A stretch of DNA of 64,000 nt from Pandoraea fibrosis (GTDB lineage: Bacteria > Pseudomonadota > Gammaproteobacteria > Burkholderiales > Burkholderiaceae): assembly GCF_000807775.2 (NCBI RefSeq), contig NZ_CP047385.1, positions 62,001 to 126,000 of the forward strand. The letters are read 5' to 3'. This document shows positions 51,552-61,309 of the stretch, piece by piece; positions within the stretch are counted from its first letter, which is position 1; each line of letters starts with the position of its first letter. A model generated the notes under the pieces. That model made no database searches and had not been told where the DNA came from. It saw nothing but the letters and a program-made list of their open reading frames with translations. The translations under genes were made by a program, and so were the position numbers.

Positions 51552-54500
51552 GTGGACAAGTCATCCCCGAAATCCGACCCGTCGGCCAGCCACGCCATTC
51601 GCATTCGTGGCGCTCGCCAGCACAACCTCAAGAACCTCGACGTCGATCTGCAGACCGGTGAAATGACGGTCGTGACCGGTCCGTCCGGTTCCGGCAAGTC
51701 GAGCCTTGTCTTCGACACGCTGTTTGCCGAAGGCCAGCGGCGCTACGTCGAAACCTTCAGTGCCTACGCCCGCCAGTTCCTCGATCGCATGGATCGTCCG
51801 CAGGTCGACCATGTGGAAGGGGTGCCGCCTGCCATCGCCATCGATCAGACGAACCCCGTGCGCAGTTCGCGCTCGACGGTCGGCACGATGACCGAACTCA
51901 ACGATCACCTCAAGTTGCTGTTCGCCCGTGCGGCGGCGCTGTTCGATCGCGAGACGGCGCAACCGGTGCGTCACGACACGCCCGAGACGATCTACGCCGA
52001 TCTGATGGCACGTACCGCCGAAGGCGATCCGCGTCTGGTCGTGACGTTCCCGGTCGAACTGCCGGGCAGCGTGACGGCCGATGAAGTCGAGCAGTGGCTA
52101 TCGGCCTCCGGCTATACGCGTGTGCAGGCCGAGCGCGAAGTCGCAACGGCAGATGGCACACGCAAGGTGCTTGACGTCGTGGCCGACCGGTTCCGTTTGC
52201 AGAACACCGAGAAGGTGCGTGCGATGGAGGCCATCGAGTCGTCGCTCAAACGTGGTCGTGGACGTGTGAATGTCTACGTGCTGGCCGACGTGGGCGAGCC
52301 CGACATCTGGCGCTACTCGCAGGATCTGCACTGCCCCGATAGCGACCTGCATTACGCCGACCCGCAACCCGCGCTCTTCTCGTTCAATTCCGCCTATGGC
52401 GCGTGCGAAGCCTGTCGCGGCTTCGGCCGTGTGATCGGTGTCGATCTCGGTCTGGTGATTCCCGACGAACGCAAGACGCTGCGGGGGGGCGCGGTCAAGA
52501 CCATCCAGACACCGGCGTGGAAAGAGATTCAGGACGACCTGCTCGAATACGCCGGCAAGGCCGGTATTCCGCGCGACACGCCCTGGTCGAAACTGTCGCC
52601 CGAGCATCGCGAGTGGGTCATCGAAGGCGATGCCGACTGGAAAGGCGAGTGGAACAAACAGTGGTACGGCATCCGCCGCTTCTTCGGCTATCTGGAGTCG
52701 AAGGCGTACAAGATGCACATCCGTGTGCTGCTGTCGAAGTACCGCAGTTATACGACTTGCGAGACCTGTGGCGGCGCTCGCCTGAAGACGGAAGGCCTGC
52801 TGTGGCGTCTTGGCTCGAAGGCGAACGCCGACGCCGTGATGCCGCCCGCCCAGCGCTTCATGCCGCGTGGCGTGTCATGGTCGCGCGAGCAGCTCGAGGC
52901 GCTGCCGGGCCTCACCATGCACGACCTGATGCTCATGCCGATTTCGCGCGTGCGTCAGTTCTTCGATTCACTCACCTTGCCCTCGAGCCTGCTCGACGAC
53001 GCTCTCAAGCTGCTGCAGGAGGAAGTCGGCACCCGCCTGAAGTATCTGTGCGACGTCGGCATCGGGTACCTCACGCTCGATCGCCAGAGCCGCACGCTCT
53101 CCGGCGGTGAAGTGCAGCGTATCAATCTGACGACCGCGCTCGGTACGTCGCTCGTCAACACGCTCTTCGTGCTGGACGAACCGAGTATCGGCCTGCATCC
53201 GCGCGACATGGACCGCATCGTTGCCGCGATGCATCGTCTGCGCGACGCGGGCAATACACTCGTCGTGGTCGAGCACGACCCGGCGGTGATGCTCGCTGCC
53301 GACCGCGTCATCGATATGGGGCCGGGGCCGGGCGAGCGTGGCGGCCAGATCGTTTTCGACGGCACGCCGGAGGAAGTGCGTCACGCCGATACGCTGACCG
53401 GCAGCTATCTGGGCGGGCGCAAGCATGTGGCCAACGCGTCGAACTGGCGCGCGCGCCCGGTCGATGCCGATACGCCGCGCCTGACGTTGCGTGGCGTTCG
53501 CGAGCACAACCTCAAGCATGTCAACGTCGAGATTCCGCTCGGGCGACTCGTGTGCGTGACTGGTGTGTCGGGTTCCGGCAAATCGACGTTGGTGCAGGAC
53601 GTGCTCAATCCGGCATTGGCGCGTCACTTTGGCGATCCGACCGAGGCGCCGGGCGCGCACGACGAACTCCTCGGTGCCGAGCAACTCTCGGGCGTGGTGT
53701 TCGTCGATCAATCGCCTATCGGCAAAACGGCACGTTCGAACCCGGCGAGCTATGTCGGCGCGTTCGACGAGATTCGCAAGCTGTTCGCGGCCGAGCCGGT
53801 GGCACTGCAACGCGGCTACACCGCCAGCACCTTCAGTTTCAACTCCGGCAACGGGCGTTGCCCGACGTGCGGTGGCTCGGGCTTCGAGCATGTGGAGATG
53901 CAGTTCCTGAGCGACGTCTATCTGCGCTGCCCGGATTGCGACGGCAAGCGCTATCGCGCCGAAGTGCTCGACGTGAAGATTCAGCGCGCCGTGCCGGGTG
54001 AGGCGATGTGCGAATTGAGCGTGTCCGACGTACTCGAGCTGACGGTCAACGAGGCCGTCAAGCTGTTCTCGTCGGATCGCGATGTGCTGCGAGTGCTTCA
54101 GCCGATCGTGGACGTCGGTCTCGAATACGTGAAGCTGGGCCAGCCGGTGCCGACCCTCTCGGGCGGCGAAGCCCAGCGTCTGAAGCTGGCGGGTTTCCTT
54201 GCGGAAGCTGCGCAGAAGAAAACGGCGAGCGGACAGAAGGTCGCGCATCGCGGCCGTCTCTTCATCTTCGACGAACCGACGACCGGGCTGCACTTCGACG
54301 ATATCGCCAAGCTCATGCGGGCGTTCGGCAAGTTGCTCGACGGCGGTAACTCGCTGCTTGTCATCGAACACAACCTCGACGTCGTGCGTGCGGCGGACTG
54401 GATCATCGACCTTGGCCCGGAAGGTGGCGAAGGCGGCGGTGAAGTCCTCTGCGCGGGCACGCTTGCGCAGGTGGTCGCTTGCGAGGGGTCGCATACGGGA

Positions 54501-57482
54501 CGTGCACTGGCCGACTACGAACGCACGGTGGTCGCGCCGGGACAAGCGGCCGCGGTAGCCAAACCTGCTGGCGACCCCGGCATGCCGTTGCAAACGGCGT
54601 TGCGTGCAGCGCGGGCGCATCGCAAGCCCGCCGGTGGCGACGACATTCGCATCGTCAATGCGCGCGAGCACAATCTGAAGTCGCTCGACGTTTCCATTCC
54701 GCGCGGCAAGTTCAGTGTGATTACCGGCGTCTCGGGCTCGGGCAAATCGACGCTCGCGTTCGACATTCTCTTCAACGAGGGGCAGCGTCGTTACCTCGAA
54801 TCGCTCAATGCCTATGCACGCTCCATCGTGCAACCGGCGGGGCGTCCGGAGGTGGACGCCGTGTATGGCATTCCGCCGACCGTCGCCATCGAGCAGCGCC
54901 TGTCGCGTGGCGGGCGCAAGAGTACCGTCGCAACGACGACCGAGGTCTGGCACTTTCTGCGCCTGTTGTACGTCAAGCTCGGCATTCAGCACTGTATCCA
55001 CGACGGTGCGCCTGTCACGGCGCAGAGTCCGGATTCCATCGTTGCGCAACTGATGCGCGACCGTCGCGATCAGCACGTGGGCCTGCTTGCACCGCTGGTG
55101 GTGGGCCGCAAGGGCATCTATACCGATCTGGCGAAATGGGCCAAGGCGCGCGGACATTCGCATTTGCGAGTGGACGGCGTGTTCCTGCCGGTCGACCCGT
55201 GGCCGAAGCTCGATCGCTTCCGGGAGCACACCATCGAACTGCCCGTGGGCGATGTGGTGATCACGCCCGAGAACGAAGGCCTGCTGCGCACGTTGCTGGC
55301 GGCGGCGCTTGAGTTGGGCAAGGGCGTCATGCATCTGCTTGCGCCGCTCGACGGGCTTGGCGACACGATGTCCGACGAACAGCCGGGCGAAGGCGTGGGT
55401 GAGATCGAGGTGTTCTCGGTCAAGCGGGCGTGCCCGGTGTGTGGCACGAGTTATCCCGATCTCGATCCGCGCATGTTCTCGTTCAACAGCAAGCACGGCT
55501 GGTGTACGACGTGCGTAGGCACGGGCCTCGCGCTCACGCGCGAACAACGCGAAGCCTTCGACGACACGGTGCTCAATCAGGACAACCGGGGGCGTGAGCA
55601 TTCGCTGCCGTCGGAGGAGCAGGAACCGGAAGGCGTGGGCGATCAGCCGTGTCCGGATTGTCATGGCGCGCGGCTCAATACCGTCGCCCGCGCCGTGACG
55701 TTCGACGAACACGCGATCTCCGACGTCGCCCAATGGACCGTGAGCGACGTGCGCGAGTGGATTCAGCAACTCGAACTTCGCGGCCGCGATGCGAGCATTG
55801 CGCGCGACCTGATCAGCGAGATTCAGGGGCGTCTGGAGTTTCTGGAGGAAGTCGGGCTCGGTTATCTCACGCTCGACCGTGCGGCGCCCACGCTCTCGGG
55901 CGGCGAGTCGCAGCGTATTCGTCTGGCGGCGCAGTTGGGCAGCAACCTGCAAGGCGTTTGCTACGTGCTGGACGAGCCGACCATCGGCTTGCACCCGCGC
56001 GACAATGGCATTCTGCTCGGCGCGTTGCGCAAGCTGGGCGATCAGGGCAATACGCTGGTCGTGGTCGAGCACGACGAGGACACGATCCGTCGCGCGGATC
56101 ACATCATCGATATCGGGCCGGGCGCAGGCAAACGTGGTGGCACGCTTGTCGCGCAAGGCAGCGTGGCGGATCTTGCTGCGCATCCCGAATCGTTGACCGG
56201 CCAGTTCCTGGCGCACCCGTTGCAGCATCCGCTTCAACCGCGTCGCGAGGTGATCGCGCCCGCCAAGGGTGTCGAAGCGGTGCCGCCGAACTGGCTGACG
56301 GTGCACGGCGCGACGTTGCATAACCTGAAGCACGTCACGGCGTCGTTGCCGTTGTCGCGGCTCACAGCGATCACCGGTGTCTCGGGGTCGGGCAAATCGA
56401 CGCTCGCGCGCGATGTGCTGATGACGAACCTGCTCGATGCCGTGGGGCGTTCGGTGCTGTCGTCGCCAGCCGAGCGACGTGCCCGCAAGGGGACGGTGCG
56501 TCACGCAGTGAAGGCAGACGGCAAGCCGCGCGCGAAGTCGGAGGCGCCCGCAGAACCGCGTCGCCCGGTGGTGCACGCCTGGCATGGCTGCGAGTCCGTG
56601 ACGGGCTGGGAGACGATCGATCGCGTGCTTGAAGTCGATCAGACCCCTATTGGTAAAACACCGCGTTCATGCCCTGCCACGTACATCGGCTTCTGGGACA
56701 CGATTCGACGCTTGTTTGCCGATACGCTCGAAGCGCGTGCGCGCGGTTATGCGGCGTCGCGATTCTCGTTCAATACCGGAGAGGGACGTTGTCCGGCATG
56801 CGAAGGACAAGGCGTGCGCACCATCGGCATGAGCTTCCTCGCCGACGTGAAGGTGCTCTGCGATGTCTGTCACGGTCAGCGCTTCAACGCCGAAACGCTC
56901 GCCGTCACCTGGCGTGGCAAGAGCATTGGCGATGTGCTGACGATGGAAGTGGACGAAGCCGTCGAGTTCTTCGCGTCGATGCCGAGCATCGCGCATCCGC
57001 TGCAACTGATGCAGGACGTCGGGCTCGGTTACCTCACACTGGGACAGCCGTCGCCGACGTTATCGGGCGGTGAAGCGCAGCGTATCAAGCTGGTGACGGA
57101 GTTGACCAAGGTGCGCGACGATATCACGCGTCGCGGACAGAAGTCGCCGCACACGCTGTACGTGCTCGACGAACCGACCGTCGGTCTTCACATGGCAGAC
57201 GTGGCGCGACTTATCAACGTGCTGCATCGGCTCGTGAATGGCGGGCATACCGTGGTCGTCATCGAGCACAACCTCGATGTGATTGCCGAAGCCGACTGGA
57301 TCGTCGACATGGGACCGGAAGGCGGCAAGAACGGCGGGAGCGTGGTGGCGACGACATCCCCCGATGCGCTGACGAAGGTCGCGGCAAGTCACACCGGCAT
57401 TGCGCTCAAACCGGTGCTCGCGCAAACCACGGCCTCGGGGACGTCGACTAGGAAGTCGGAGGAAGCTGCCACAGCGAAGTAG
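51552..57482 (+). CDS. uvrA: Double-length excinuclease UvrA (two fused UvrA units)
   Basis: The 1976-residue protein is twice the normal UvrA length (about 940). Both halves read as complete UvrA units. There are four Walker A motifs, at Gly43 (GPSGSGKSS), Gly671, Gly1059 and Gly1609 (each GVSGSGKST). LSGGE signatures follow (TLSGGEVQRINL, TLSGGEAQRLKL, TLSGGESQRIRL, TLSGGEAQRIKL). The zinc module C-x2-C-x19/20-C-x2-C is present in each half (CPTCGGSG to RCPDC; CPACEGQG to CDVCHG). It should recognise bulky DNA lesions for UvrBC as a covalently linked dimer. The start is GTG at 51552 with only a weak Shine-Dalgarno, so the exact start is unsure. A perfect LexA box lies upstream. Confidence 0.95.
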   Translation: MDKSSPKSDPSASHAIRIRGARQHNLKNLDVDLQTGEMTVVTGPSGSGKSSLVFDTLFAEGQRRYVETFSAYARQFLDRMDRPQVDHVEGVPPAIAIDQTNPVRSSRSTVGTMTELNDHLKLLFARAAALFDRETAQPVRHDTPETIYADLMARTAEGDPRLVVTFPVELPGSVTADEVEQWLSASGYTRVQAEREVATADGTRKVLDVVADRFRLQNTEKVRAMEAIESSLKRGRGRVNVYVLADVGEPDIWRYSQDLHCPDSDLHYADPQPALFSFNSAYGACEACRGFGRVIGVDLGLVIPDERKTLRGGAVKTIQTPAWKEIQDDLLEYAGKAGIPRDTPWSKLSPEHREWVIEGDADWKGEWNKQWYGIRRFFGYLESKAYKMHIRVLLSKYRSYTTCETCGGARLKTEGLLWRLGSKANADAVMPPAQRFMPRGVSWSREQLEALPGLTMHDLMLMPISRVRQFFDSLTLPSSLLDDALKLLQEEVGTRLKYLCDVGIGYLTLDRQSRTLSGGEVQRINLTTALGTSLVNTLFVLDEPSIGLHPRDMDRIVAAMHRLRDAGNTLVVVEHDPAVMLAADRVIDMGPGPGERGGQIVFDGTPEEVRHADTLTGSYLGGRKHVANASNWRARPVDADTPRLTLRGVREHNLKHVNVEIPLGRLVCVTGVSGSGKSTLVQDVLNPALARHFGDPTEAPGAHDELLGAEQLSGVVFVDQSPIGKTARSNPASYVGAFDEIRKLFAAEPVALQRGYTASTFSFNSGNGRCPTCGGSGFEHVEMQFLSDVYLRCPDCDGKRYRAEVLDVKIQRAVPGEAMCELSVSDVLELTVNEAVKLFSSDRDVLRVLQPIVDVGLEYVKLGQPVPTLSGGEAQRLKLAGFLAEAAQKKTASGQKVAHRGRLFIFDEPTTGLHFDDIAKLMRAFGKLLDGGNSLLVIEHNLDVVRAADWIIDLGPEGGEGGGEVLCAGTLAQVVACEGSHTGRALADYERTVVAPGQAAAVAKPAGDPGMPLQTALRAARAHRKPAGGDDIRIVNAREHNLKSLDVSIPRGKFSVITGVSGSGKSTLAFDILFNEGQRRYLESLNAYARSIVQPAGRPEVDAVYGIPPTVAIEQRLSRGGRKSTVATTTEVWHFLRLLYVKLGIQHCIHDGAPVTAQSPDSIVAQLMRDRRDQHVGLLAPLVVGRKGIYTDLAKWAKARGHSHLRVDGVFLPVDPWPKLDRFREHTIELPVGDVVITPENEGLLRTLLAAALELGKGVMHLLAPLDGLGDTMSDEQPGEGVGEIEVFSVKRACPVCGTSYPDLDPRMFSFNSKHGWCTTCVGTGLALTREQREAFDDTVLNQDNRGREHSLPSEEQEPEGVGDQPCPDCHGARLNTVARAVTFDEHAISDVAQWTVSDVREWIQQLELRGRDASIARDLISEIQGRLEFLEEVGLGYLTLDRAAPTLSGGESQRIRLAAQLGSNLQGVCYVLDEPTIGLHPRDNGILLGALRKLGDQGNTLVVVEHDEDTIRRADHIIDIGPGAGKRGGTLVAQGSVADLAAHPESLTGQFLAHPLQHPLQPRREVIAPAKGVEAVPPNWLTVHGATLHNLKHVTASLPLSRLTAITGVSGSGKSTLARDVLMTNLLDAVGRSVLSSPAERRARKGTVRHAVKADGKPRAKSEAPAEPRRPVVHAWHGCESVTGWETIDRVLEVDQTPIGKTPRSCPATYIGFWDTIRRLFADTLEARARGYAASRFSFNTGEGRCPACEGQGVRTIGMSFLADVKVLCDVCHGQRFNAETLAVTWRGKSIGDVLTMEVDEAVEFFASMPSIAHPLQLMQDVGLGYLTLGQPSPTLSGGEAQRIKLVTELTKVRDDITRRGQKSPHTLYVLDEPTVGLHMADVARLINVLHRLVNGGHTVVVIEHNLDVIAEADWIVDMGPEGGKNGGSVVATTSPDALTKVAASHTGIALKPVLAQTTASGTSTRKSEEAATAK

Positions 57483-57545
57483 CCGCTCGCTTTCCCGGTC
57501 GACTCGACCCTCGACCCTCGTTCACGGCCAGTTCGTGGGCGATAG

Positions 57546-57573
57546 ACGGGACGCCTGATGGCGTCCCGTTTTT
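57546..57573 (+). terminator. Strong Rho-independent terminator after uvrA
   Basis: ACGGGACGCC (57546-57555) and GGCGTCCCGT (57560-57569) form a 10-bp perfect stem with a TGAT loop and a following TTTT. Confidence 0.95.
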
Positions 57574-57842
57574 CATTTGGCACCGCGATTCATCGTATAC
57601 GGTTTTGTATATTTTAAATTCCCCCTTCTGTTCATCACTGTCACGGCCAGCCGTGCGTCATTTGATGTAAGTGTGTGCACACTTGCTCTGATACGTCGGG
57701 AATATCTCGCCTTAATTGTTTCTAAAATAGCAATTAGAAATAGACAATTATCGACTTTATTGCGATTGATGGTGGCAATAGACTGCAACTGTCGACGATG
57801 AATTGAACATCGCCGCGTTTTAAATAGACAGGAGAAAACACC
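57574..57842 (+). promoter_or_regulatory. AT-rich leader region of the DUF4148 gene
   Basis: This gene-free stretch is strikingly AT-rich for the window, with runs such as TATATTTTAAATT and AAAATAGCAATTAG, and holds the perfect palindrome GTGTGCACAC (57673-57682). It probably contains a strong promoter with a long 5' leader before the AGGAG site at the DUF4148 start. An exact -10/-35 pair cannot be chosen with confidence. Confidence 0.5.
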
Positions 57843-58145
57843 ATGAAGCGCACTCTTATTACCTCTGCCCTGATTTCCGCGATGTTGGCTGTGTCGGCCG
57901 GTTCGGCTTTCGCCAGCGACGCTTTCGAAGGTCCGTCGGAATTCTCGTGGGTTCCCCAAACCAGCGTGCTGACCCGCGCCCAGGTTCGTGAAGAACTCGT
58001 GCAAGCTCAGCAAGCCGGTCTGCTGCAACAACACGATTCGGTCTATCCGAAGTCGGTTGCCAAGGTTGGCGGTGCCACTGCCGTTGTGACCCCGGGTTCG
58101 GTCGGTAACATCGCACAAGCGGGTACCACGTACTTCGGTAGCTAA
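57843..58145 (+). CDS. DUF4148 small exported protein
   Basis: The 100-residue precursor has a clean signal peptide (MKRTLITSALISAMLAVSAG, cleavage near AFA-SDA). The DUF4148 core follows: LTRAQVREELVQAQQAGLLQ. The protein is predicted to be periplasmic or secreted. DUF4148 proteins are abundant in Burkholderiales, often as many small paralogues, and have no assigned function. AGGAG precedes the ATG, and a strong terminator about 90 bases after the stop makes it monocistronic. Confidence 0.93.
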   Translation: MKRTLITSALISAMLAVSAGSAFASDAFEGPSEFSWVPQTSVLTRAQVREELVQAQQAGLLQQHDSVYPKSVAKVGGATAVVTPGSVGNIAQAGTTYFGS

Positions 58146-58236
58146 TTCCCGCTACCTGTCGCTGCACTTGCTGTAACCCCCGTGAGCCAGCGCCGTCAGG
58201 GCGCATTGCGACTCCGGGTAGCAGTCTCCGATGACA

Positions 58237-58270
58237 AATCGGCCGCAATTCTGGCGGCCGATTTTGTTTT
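58237..58270 (+). terminator. Rho-independent terminator after the DUF4148 gene
   Basis: AATCGGCCGC (58237-58246) and GCGGCCGATT (58254-58263) form a 10-bp stem with a 7-base loop, followed by TTGTTTTG. Confidence 0.92.
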
Positions 58271-58297
58271 GTGCGCCGCATTCCTTCGCGCATCGGT

Positions 58298-58553
58298 TGT
58301 GGACAAGTCTGTCGATAACCCTGTTGGCAAACTGTGATTCGACTGTGGGCAACCCTGTGGATGACGAGGGGATAGCCGGTGGATAGGCGGGGGAAAAGTG
58401 TCCGATATCCGTGGGATAACCAGTGGATATCCCGTGGATAAGGGGTGGATATGTAGTGGAAATACCTTGGATAACTCAGGGGAAAACCAGTGAATTTCCT
58501 GTGGGGATCTCCGGTTTTTCTGTGATTAAGCTGTGGATTCCCGGTGGATAAAT
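58298..58553. repeat. 11-bp-periodic array of degenerate DnaA-box-like units
   Basis: About 23 same-orientation units related to TGTGGATAA (the complement of DnaA box TTATCCACA) start at 58298, 310, 322, 333, 344, 356, 367, 378, 389, 400, 411, 422, 433, 444, 455, 466, 478, 489, 500, 511, 521, 532 and 543. The step is almost always 11 or 12 bp. Twelve units match at least 7 of 9 bases, and the best (8 of 9) are TGTGGACAA, TGTCGATAA, TGTGGATGA, CGTGGATAA and GGTGGATAA. None is a perfect TTATCCACA. The unit at 511 is barely recognisable. The array is non-coding and lies between two converging genes. Confidence 0.85.
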
Positions 58554-58635
58554 TTCGTTGCACCCGACGGCCACGACCACCGGGCGGGCATCTCCACCGC
58601 AATGCCGGGAATGCCTCGCCGAATGCGCAAGAAAA

Positions 58636-59598
58636 TCACGTTCCGAAAACTTTTGCAAGAAACGTCGTCACGCGTGCGATAGCGTCATCGCGTGCTTCCG
58701 GCTGGGTGCCGGTAACTGGCACGACGTGAGTGCGCGGGTTGGTGAATTCCGGACGACTGCGCACGGGGAGATTCGGATAGTCGAAATCGTGCACCGCGCC
58801 CGGATAGATGTGGAATGTGATCGGTGCGCTCTGTGCCATCACGCTGTGCACGAAGGCGTCGCAAGGGGCGGGCTTCGACCACACGTCGTCGGCACCGATG
58901 AGGAGCAGCAACGGGATGCGCGTCGTCCAGTCGGCACCTTGCGCCGTCGCGTTGCACCAGCCGGGATAGAACGCGATGGCCGCAACGAAGTCCGGCGCCG
59001 GTTTGGCATCCTGCGAGCGGCCGGGACCCTTCGGGCCGATCGAGAACAGCACTGTGCCGCCGCCATGCGACCAGCCCATCAAGGCAATGCGATCCGGCTG
59101 GATGGCCGGTAAGGTCTGCAAGTAACGCAATGCCCCGTAGGCATCGCGCGGGCGCTCCACGGATGGGCGCACCGGTCCGCCCCTGGCACACTCGCTGGAC
59201 TGTCCGCGCGAGGTGAAGCTGTCCACGGCCAGTACCGCGTAGCCTTGCGCATTCAACCGGTGTGCCCAGTCGAGTTCGCGGCTGTCGATGTTGCCCTTGC
59301 GCGTGAACATGCCGTTGCAGCCATGCATGAAAACGACGGCAGGTGTGGGGCCGGTGGCGTGGGTCGCGCGGAACAAGTAGGCGTCGATCATCACGGGCGC
59401 GCCGTTGTTGTCGGTGTCCAGCGAAGGGAGGCTCACCTTCTCCTGCGCGAACGCTGTGCCAAACCCACTCAACGAAAGACAGATGAGCGCGACGGCAAGG
59501 GATGACGTCACAGGGTGTGCGGACCGACTGACAAAACGGTGAGAGACGCGATCCACAGGACGCATGAGACCTGTGAGACCCATAAAGCCAGTCGCCAT
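58636..59598 (-). CDS. Exported dienelactone-hydrolase-family alpha/beta hydrolase
   Basis: The 320-residue protein begins at the ATG at 59598 after GGGAGAGG. A signal peptide with a long N region ends near AFA-QEK, so it is exported. The alpha/beta-hydrolase core shows the oxyanion segment VVFMHGCNGMF and the nucleophile elbow GWSHGGG. The acid is in GADDVW and the catalytic His in GAVHDFDYP, the order typical of dienelactone hydrolases. These usually hydrolyse esters or lactones; the substrate is unknown. It stands alone, divergent from metY. Confidence 0.9.
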   Translation of the reverse strand: MATGFMGLTGLMRPVDRVSHRFVSRSAHPVTSSLAVALICLSLSGFGTAFAQEKVSLPSLDTDNNGAPVMIDAYLFRATHATGPTPAVVFMHGCNGMFTRKGNIDSRELDWAHRLNAQGYAVLAVDSFTSRGQSSECARGGPVRPSVERPRDAYGALRYLQTLPAIQPDRIALMGWSHGGGTVLFSIGPKGPGRSQDAKPAPDFVAAIAFYPGWCNATAQGADWTTRIPLLLLIGADDVWSKPAPCDAFVHSVMAQSAPITFHIYPGAVHDFDYPNLPVRSRPEFTNPRTHVVPVTGTQPEARDDAIARVTTFLAKVFGT

Positions 59599-59834
59599 GA
59601 GATGCCTCTCCCGGAAGCCGCCGCCGCGGCGTGTGCGAACGAGTATAGCCAGCGGCTCAAGCCTCCGATAGCGCAGCGGTCACGCCTGATATTACGAAAG
59701 GTTGCGGGTCGTGTCTCGCTAAGCATCTGCCAATCGGAGATAAGCCCGGATCATGTCGCCGTTTAGAATGCCGTTGGATACCTAATCAAATCGTTCCGCC
59801 CGTGGAGCGTCATGCTTATCCGGAGACATTCGAC

Positions 59835-61151
59835 ATGACCGACAAGACCAACGCATCATCGCAAGCCCCGCAATGGCGTCTCGAGACGCTTGCCGTTCAC
59901 GGTGGCTACCGCCCTGACCCGACCACGCGCGCCGTGGCCGTGCCGATCTACCAGACGGTGGCCTACGCCTTCGACGACACGCAGCACGGTGCCGACCTGT
60001 TCGACCTCAAGGTGCCGGGCAATATCTACACGCGCATCATGAACCCGACGCAGGACGTGCTGGAACAGCGCGTCGCGGCGCTCGAAGGCGGTGTGGCGGC
60101 GCTGGCGCTGGCGTCCGGTCAGGCGGCCGTGACTTACGCCATTCAGACGATTGCCGAGGCGGGCGACAACATCGTGGCCGCCAGCACGCTGTATGGCGGC
60201 ACCTATAACCTGCTGGCGCACACGCTGCCGCTCTCGGGCATCACCACGCGCTTCGCCGATCCGCGCGAGCCGGAATCGTTCGAGCCGCTCATCGACGCGA
60301 ACACCAAAGCGATCTTCGCAGAGTCGGTCGGCAATCCGCTGGGCAACATCACCGATATCGCGAAGCTCGCGGAGATTGCGCACCGTCACGGCATTCCGCT
60401 CATCATCGACAACACGGTGCCGTCGCCCTATCTGCTGCGTCCGTTCGAGCATGGCGCAGACATCGTCGTGCACTCGCTCACGAAGTATCTCGGCGGCCAC
60501 GGCACGAGCCTGGGAGGCGCCATCGTCGACTCGGGCAAATTCCCGTGGGCCGATCACAAGGTGCGTTTCAAGCGTCTGAACGAGCCGGATGTGAGCTACC
60601 ACGGCGTGGTGTACACCGAGGCCTTCGGCCCGGCGGCGTATATCGGTCGTGCTCGCGTGGTGCCGCTGCGCAACACGGGCGCGGCGATCTCGCCGTTCAA
60701 CGCGTTCCAGATTCTGCAAGGCATCGAAACGCTGGCGCTGCGGCTCGATCGCATCACCGACAACGCGCTGAAGGTCGCGCAGTTCCTCAAGACGCATCCG
60801 AAGGTGGAGTGGGTGAATTACGCGGGGCTGCCGGAGCATCCGGACCACGCTCTCGTGGCGCGCTACCTGTCGGGGCGCGGTCCGGGCATTCTGACCTTCG
60901 GCGTGAAGGGCGGCCGCGAAGCCGGCGCCGCGTTTCAGGACGCGTTGCAACTCTTCACGCGGCTGGTCAACATCGGTGACGCCAAGTCGCTCGCGACGCA
61001 CCCGGCATCGACCACGCACCGCCAGCTCTCGCCCGAGGAGCTGCGCAAGGCCGGGGTGAGCGAAGAGACGGTGCGTCTGTCGATCGGCATCGAGCACATC
61101 GACGATCTGATCGCGGACCTGGATCAGGCACTGGGACGTCTGAAGGGCTGA
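59835..61151 (+). CDS. metY: O-acetylhomoserine sulfhydrylase (PLP-dependent)
   Basis: The ATG at 59835 with GGAG upstream gives 438 residues; a GTG at 59802 would add 11. It matches MetY-type Cys/Met PLP enzymes: [20 protein letters not shown], then [20 protein letters not shown] and [16 protein letters not shown]. The Schiff-base Lys lies in [18 protein letters not shown]. The long insert and C-terminal [15 protein letters not shown] are typical of this group rather than of MetB. It makes homocysteine from O-acetylhomoserine and sulfide in methionine synthesis. No riboswitch was recognised upstream. Confidence 0.95.
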   Translation: MTDKTNASSQAPQWRLETLAVHGGYRPDPTTRAVAVPIYQTVAYAFDDTQHGADLFDLKVPGNIYTRIMNPTQDVLEQRVAALEGGVAALALASGQAAVTYAIQTIAEAGDNIVAASTLYGGTYNLLAHTLPLSGITTRFADPREPESFEPLIDANTKAIFAESVGNPLGNITDIAKLAEIAHRHGIPLIIDNTVPSPYLLRPFEHGADIVVHSLTKYLGGHGTSLGGAIVDSGKFPWADHKVRFKRLNEPDVSYHGVVYTEAFGPAAYIGRARVVPLRNTGAAISPFNAFQILQGIETLALRLDRITDNALKVAQFLKTHPKVEWVNYAGLPEHPDHALVARYLSGRGPGILTFGVKGGREAGAAFQDALQLFTRLVNIGDAKSLATHPASTTHRQLSPEELRKAGVSEETVRLSIGIEHIDDLIADLDQALGRLKG

Positions 61152-61309
61152 TTGCCCGGGGACCCAATACCTCATTTCCTGCCAATTCTGTGGGAGTATC
61201 ATTCGCGGCAGCCGGTTGAGGGCAGGCAACCGGCGCCGGCGTCATGTGACTGTCACGAAAATGTCACGAGTCCGGCGTACTGTCCTTGCCCATTTCCCAG
61301 GGATTACGC

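Noticed and set aside
52968..56585. Long antisense open frame of about 1200 codons inside uvrA
   Set aside because: It mirrors the third-position GC bias of a genuine gene with strong motifs on the other strand. The antisense protein has no domain resemblance and is Arg/His/Ala-rich.
58298..58553. Calling the periodic array the chromosomal origin oriC
   Set aside because: No dnaA, dnaN, gyrB, rpmH or par genes are near, no AT-rich unwinding element adjoins it, and no perfect DnaA box is present.
57859..58602. Minus-strand open frame running through DUF4148 and the periodic array
   Set aside because: It is antisense to a clear signal-peptide protein. Its sequence through the array is low-complexity repeats, with no supporting start site or family.
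59599..59834. SAM- or SAH-sensing riboswitch upstream of metY
   Set aside because: I looked for the conserved cores of the SAM-II and SAH classes and did not find a convincing match.
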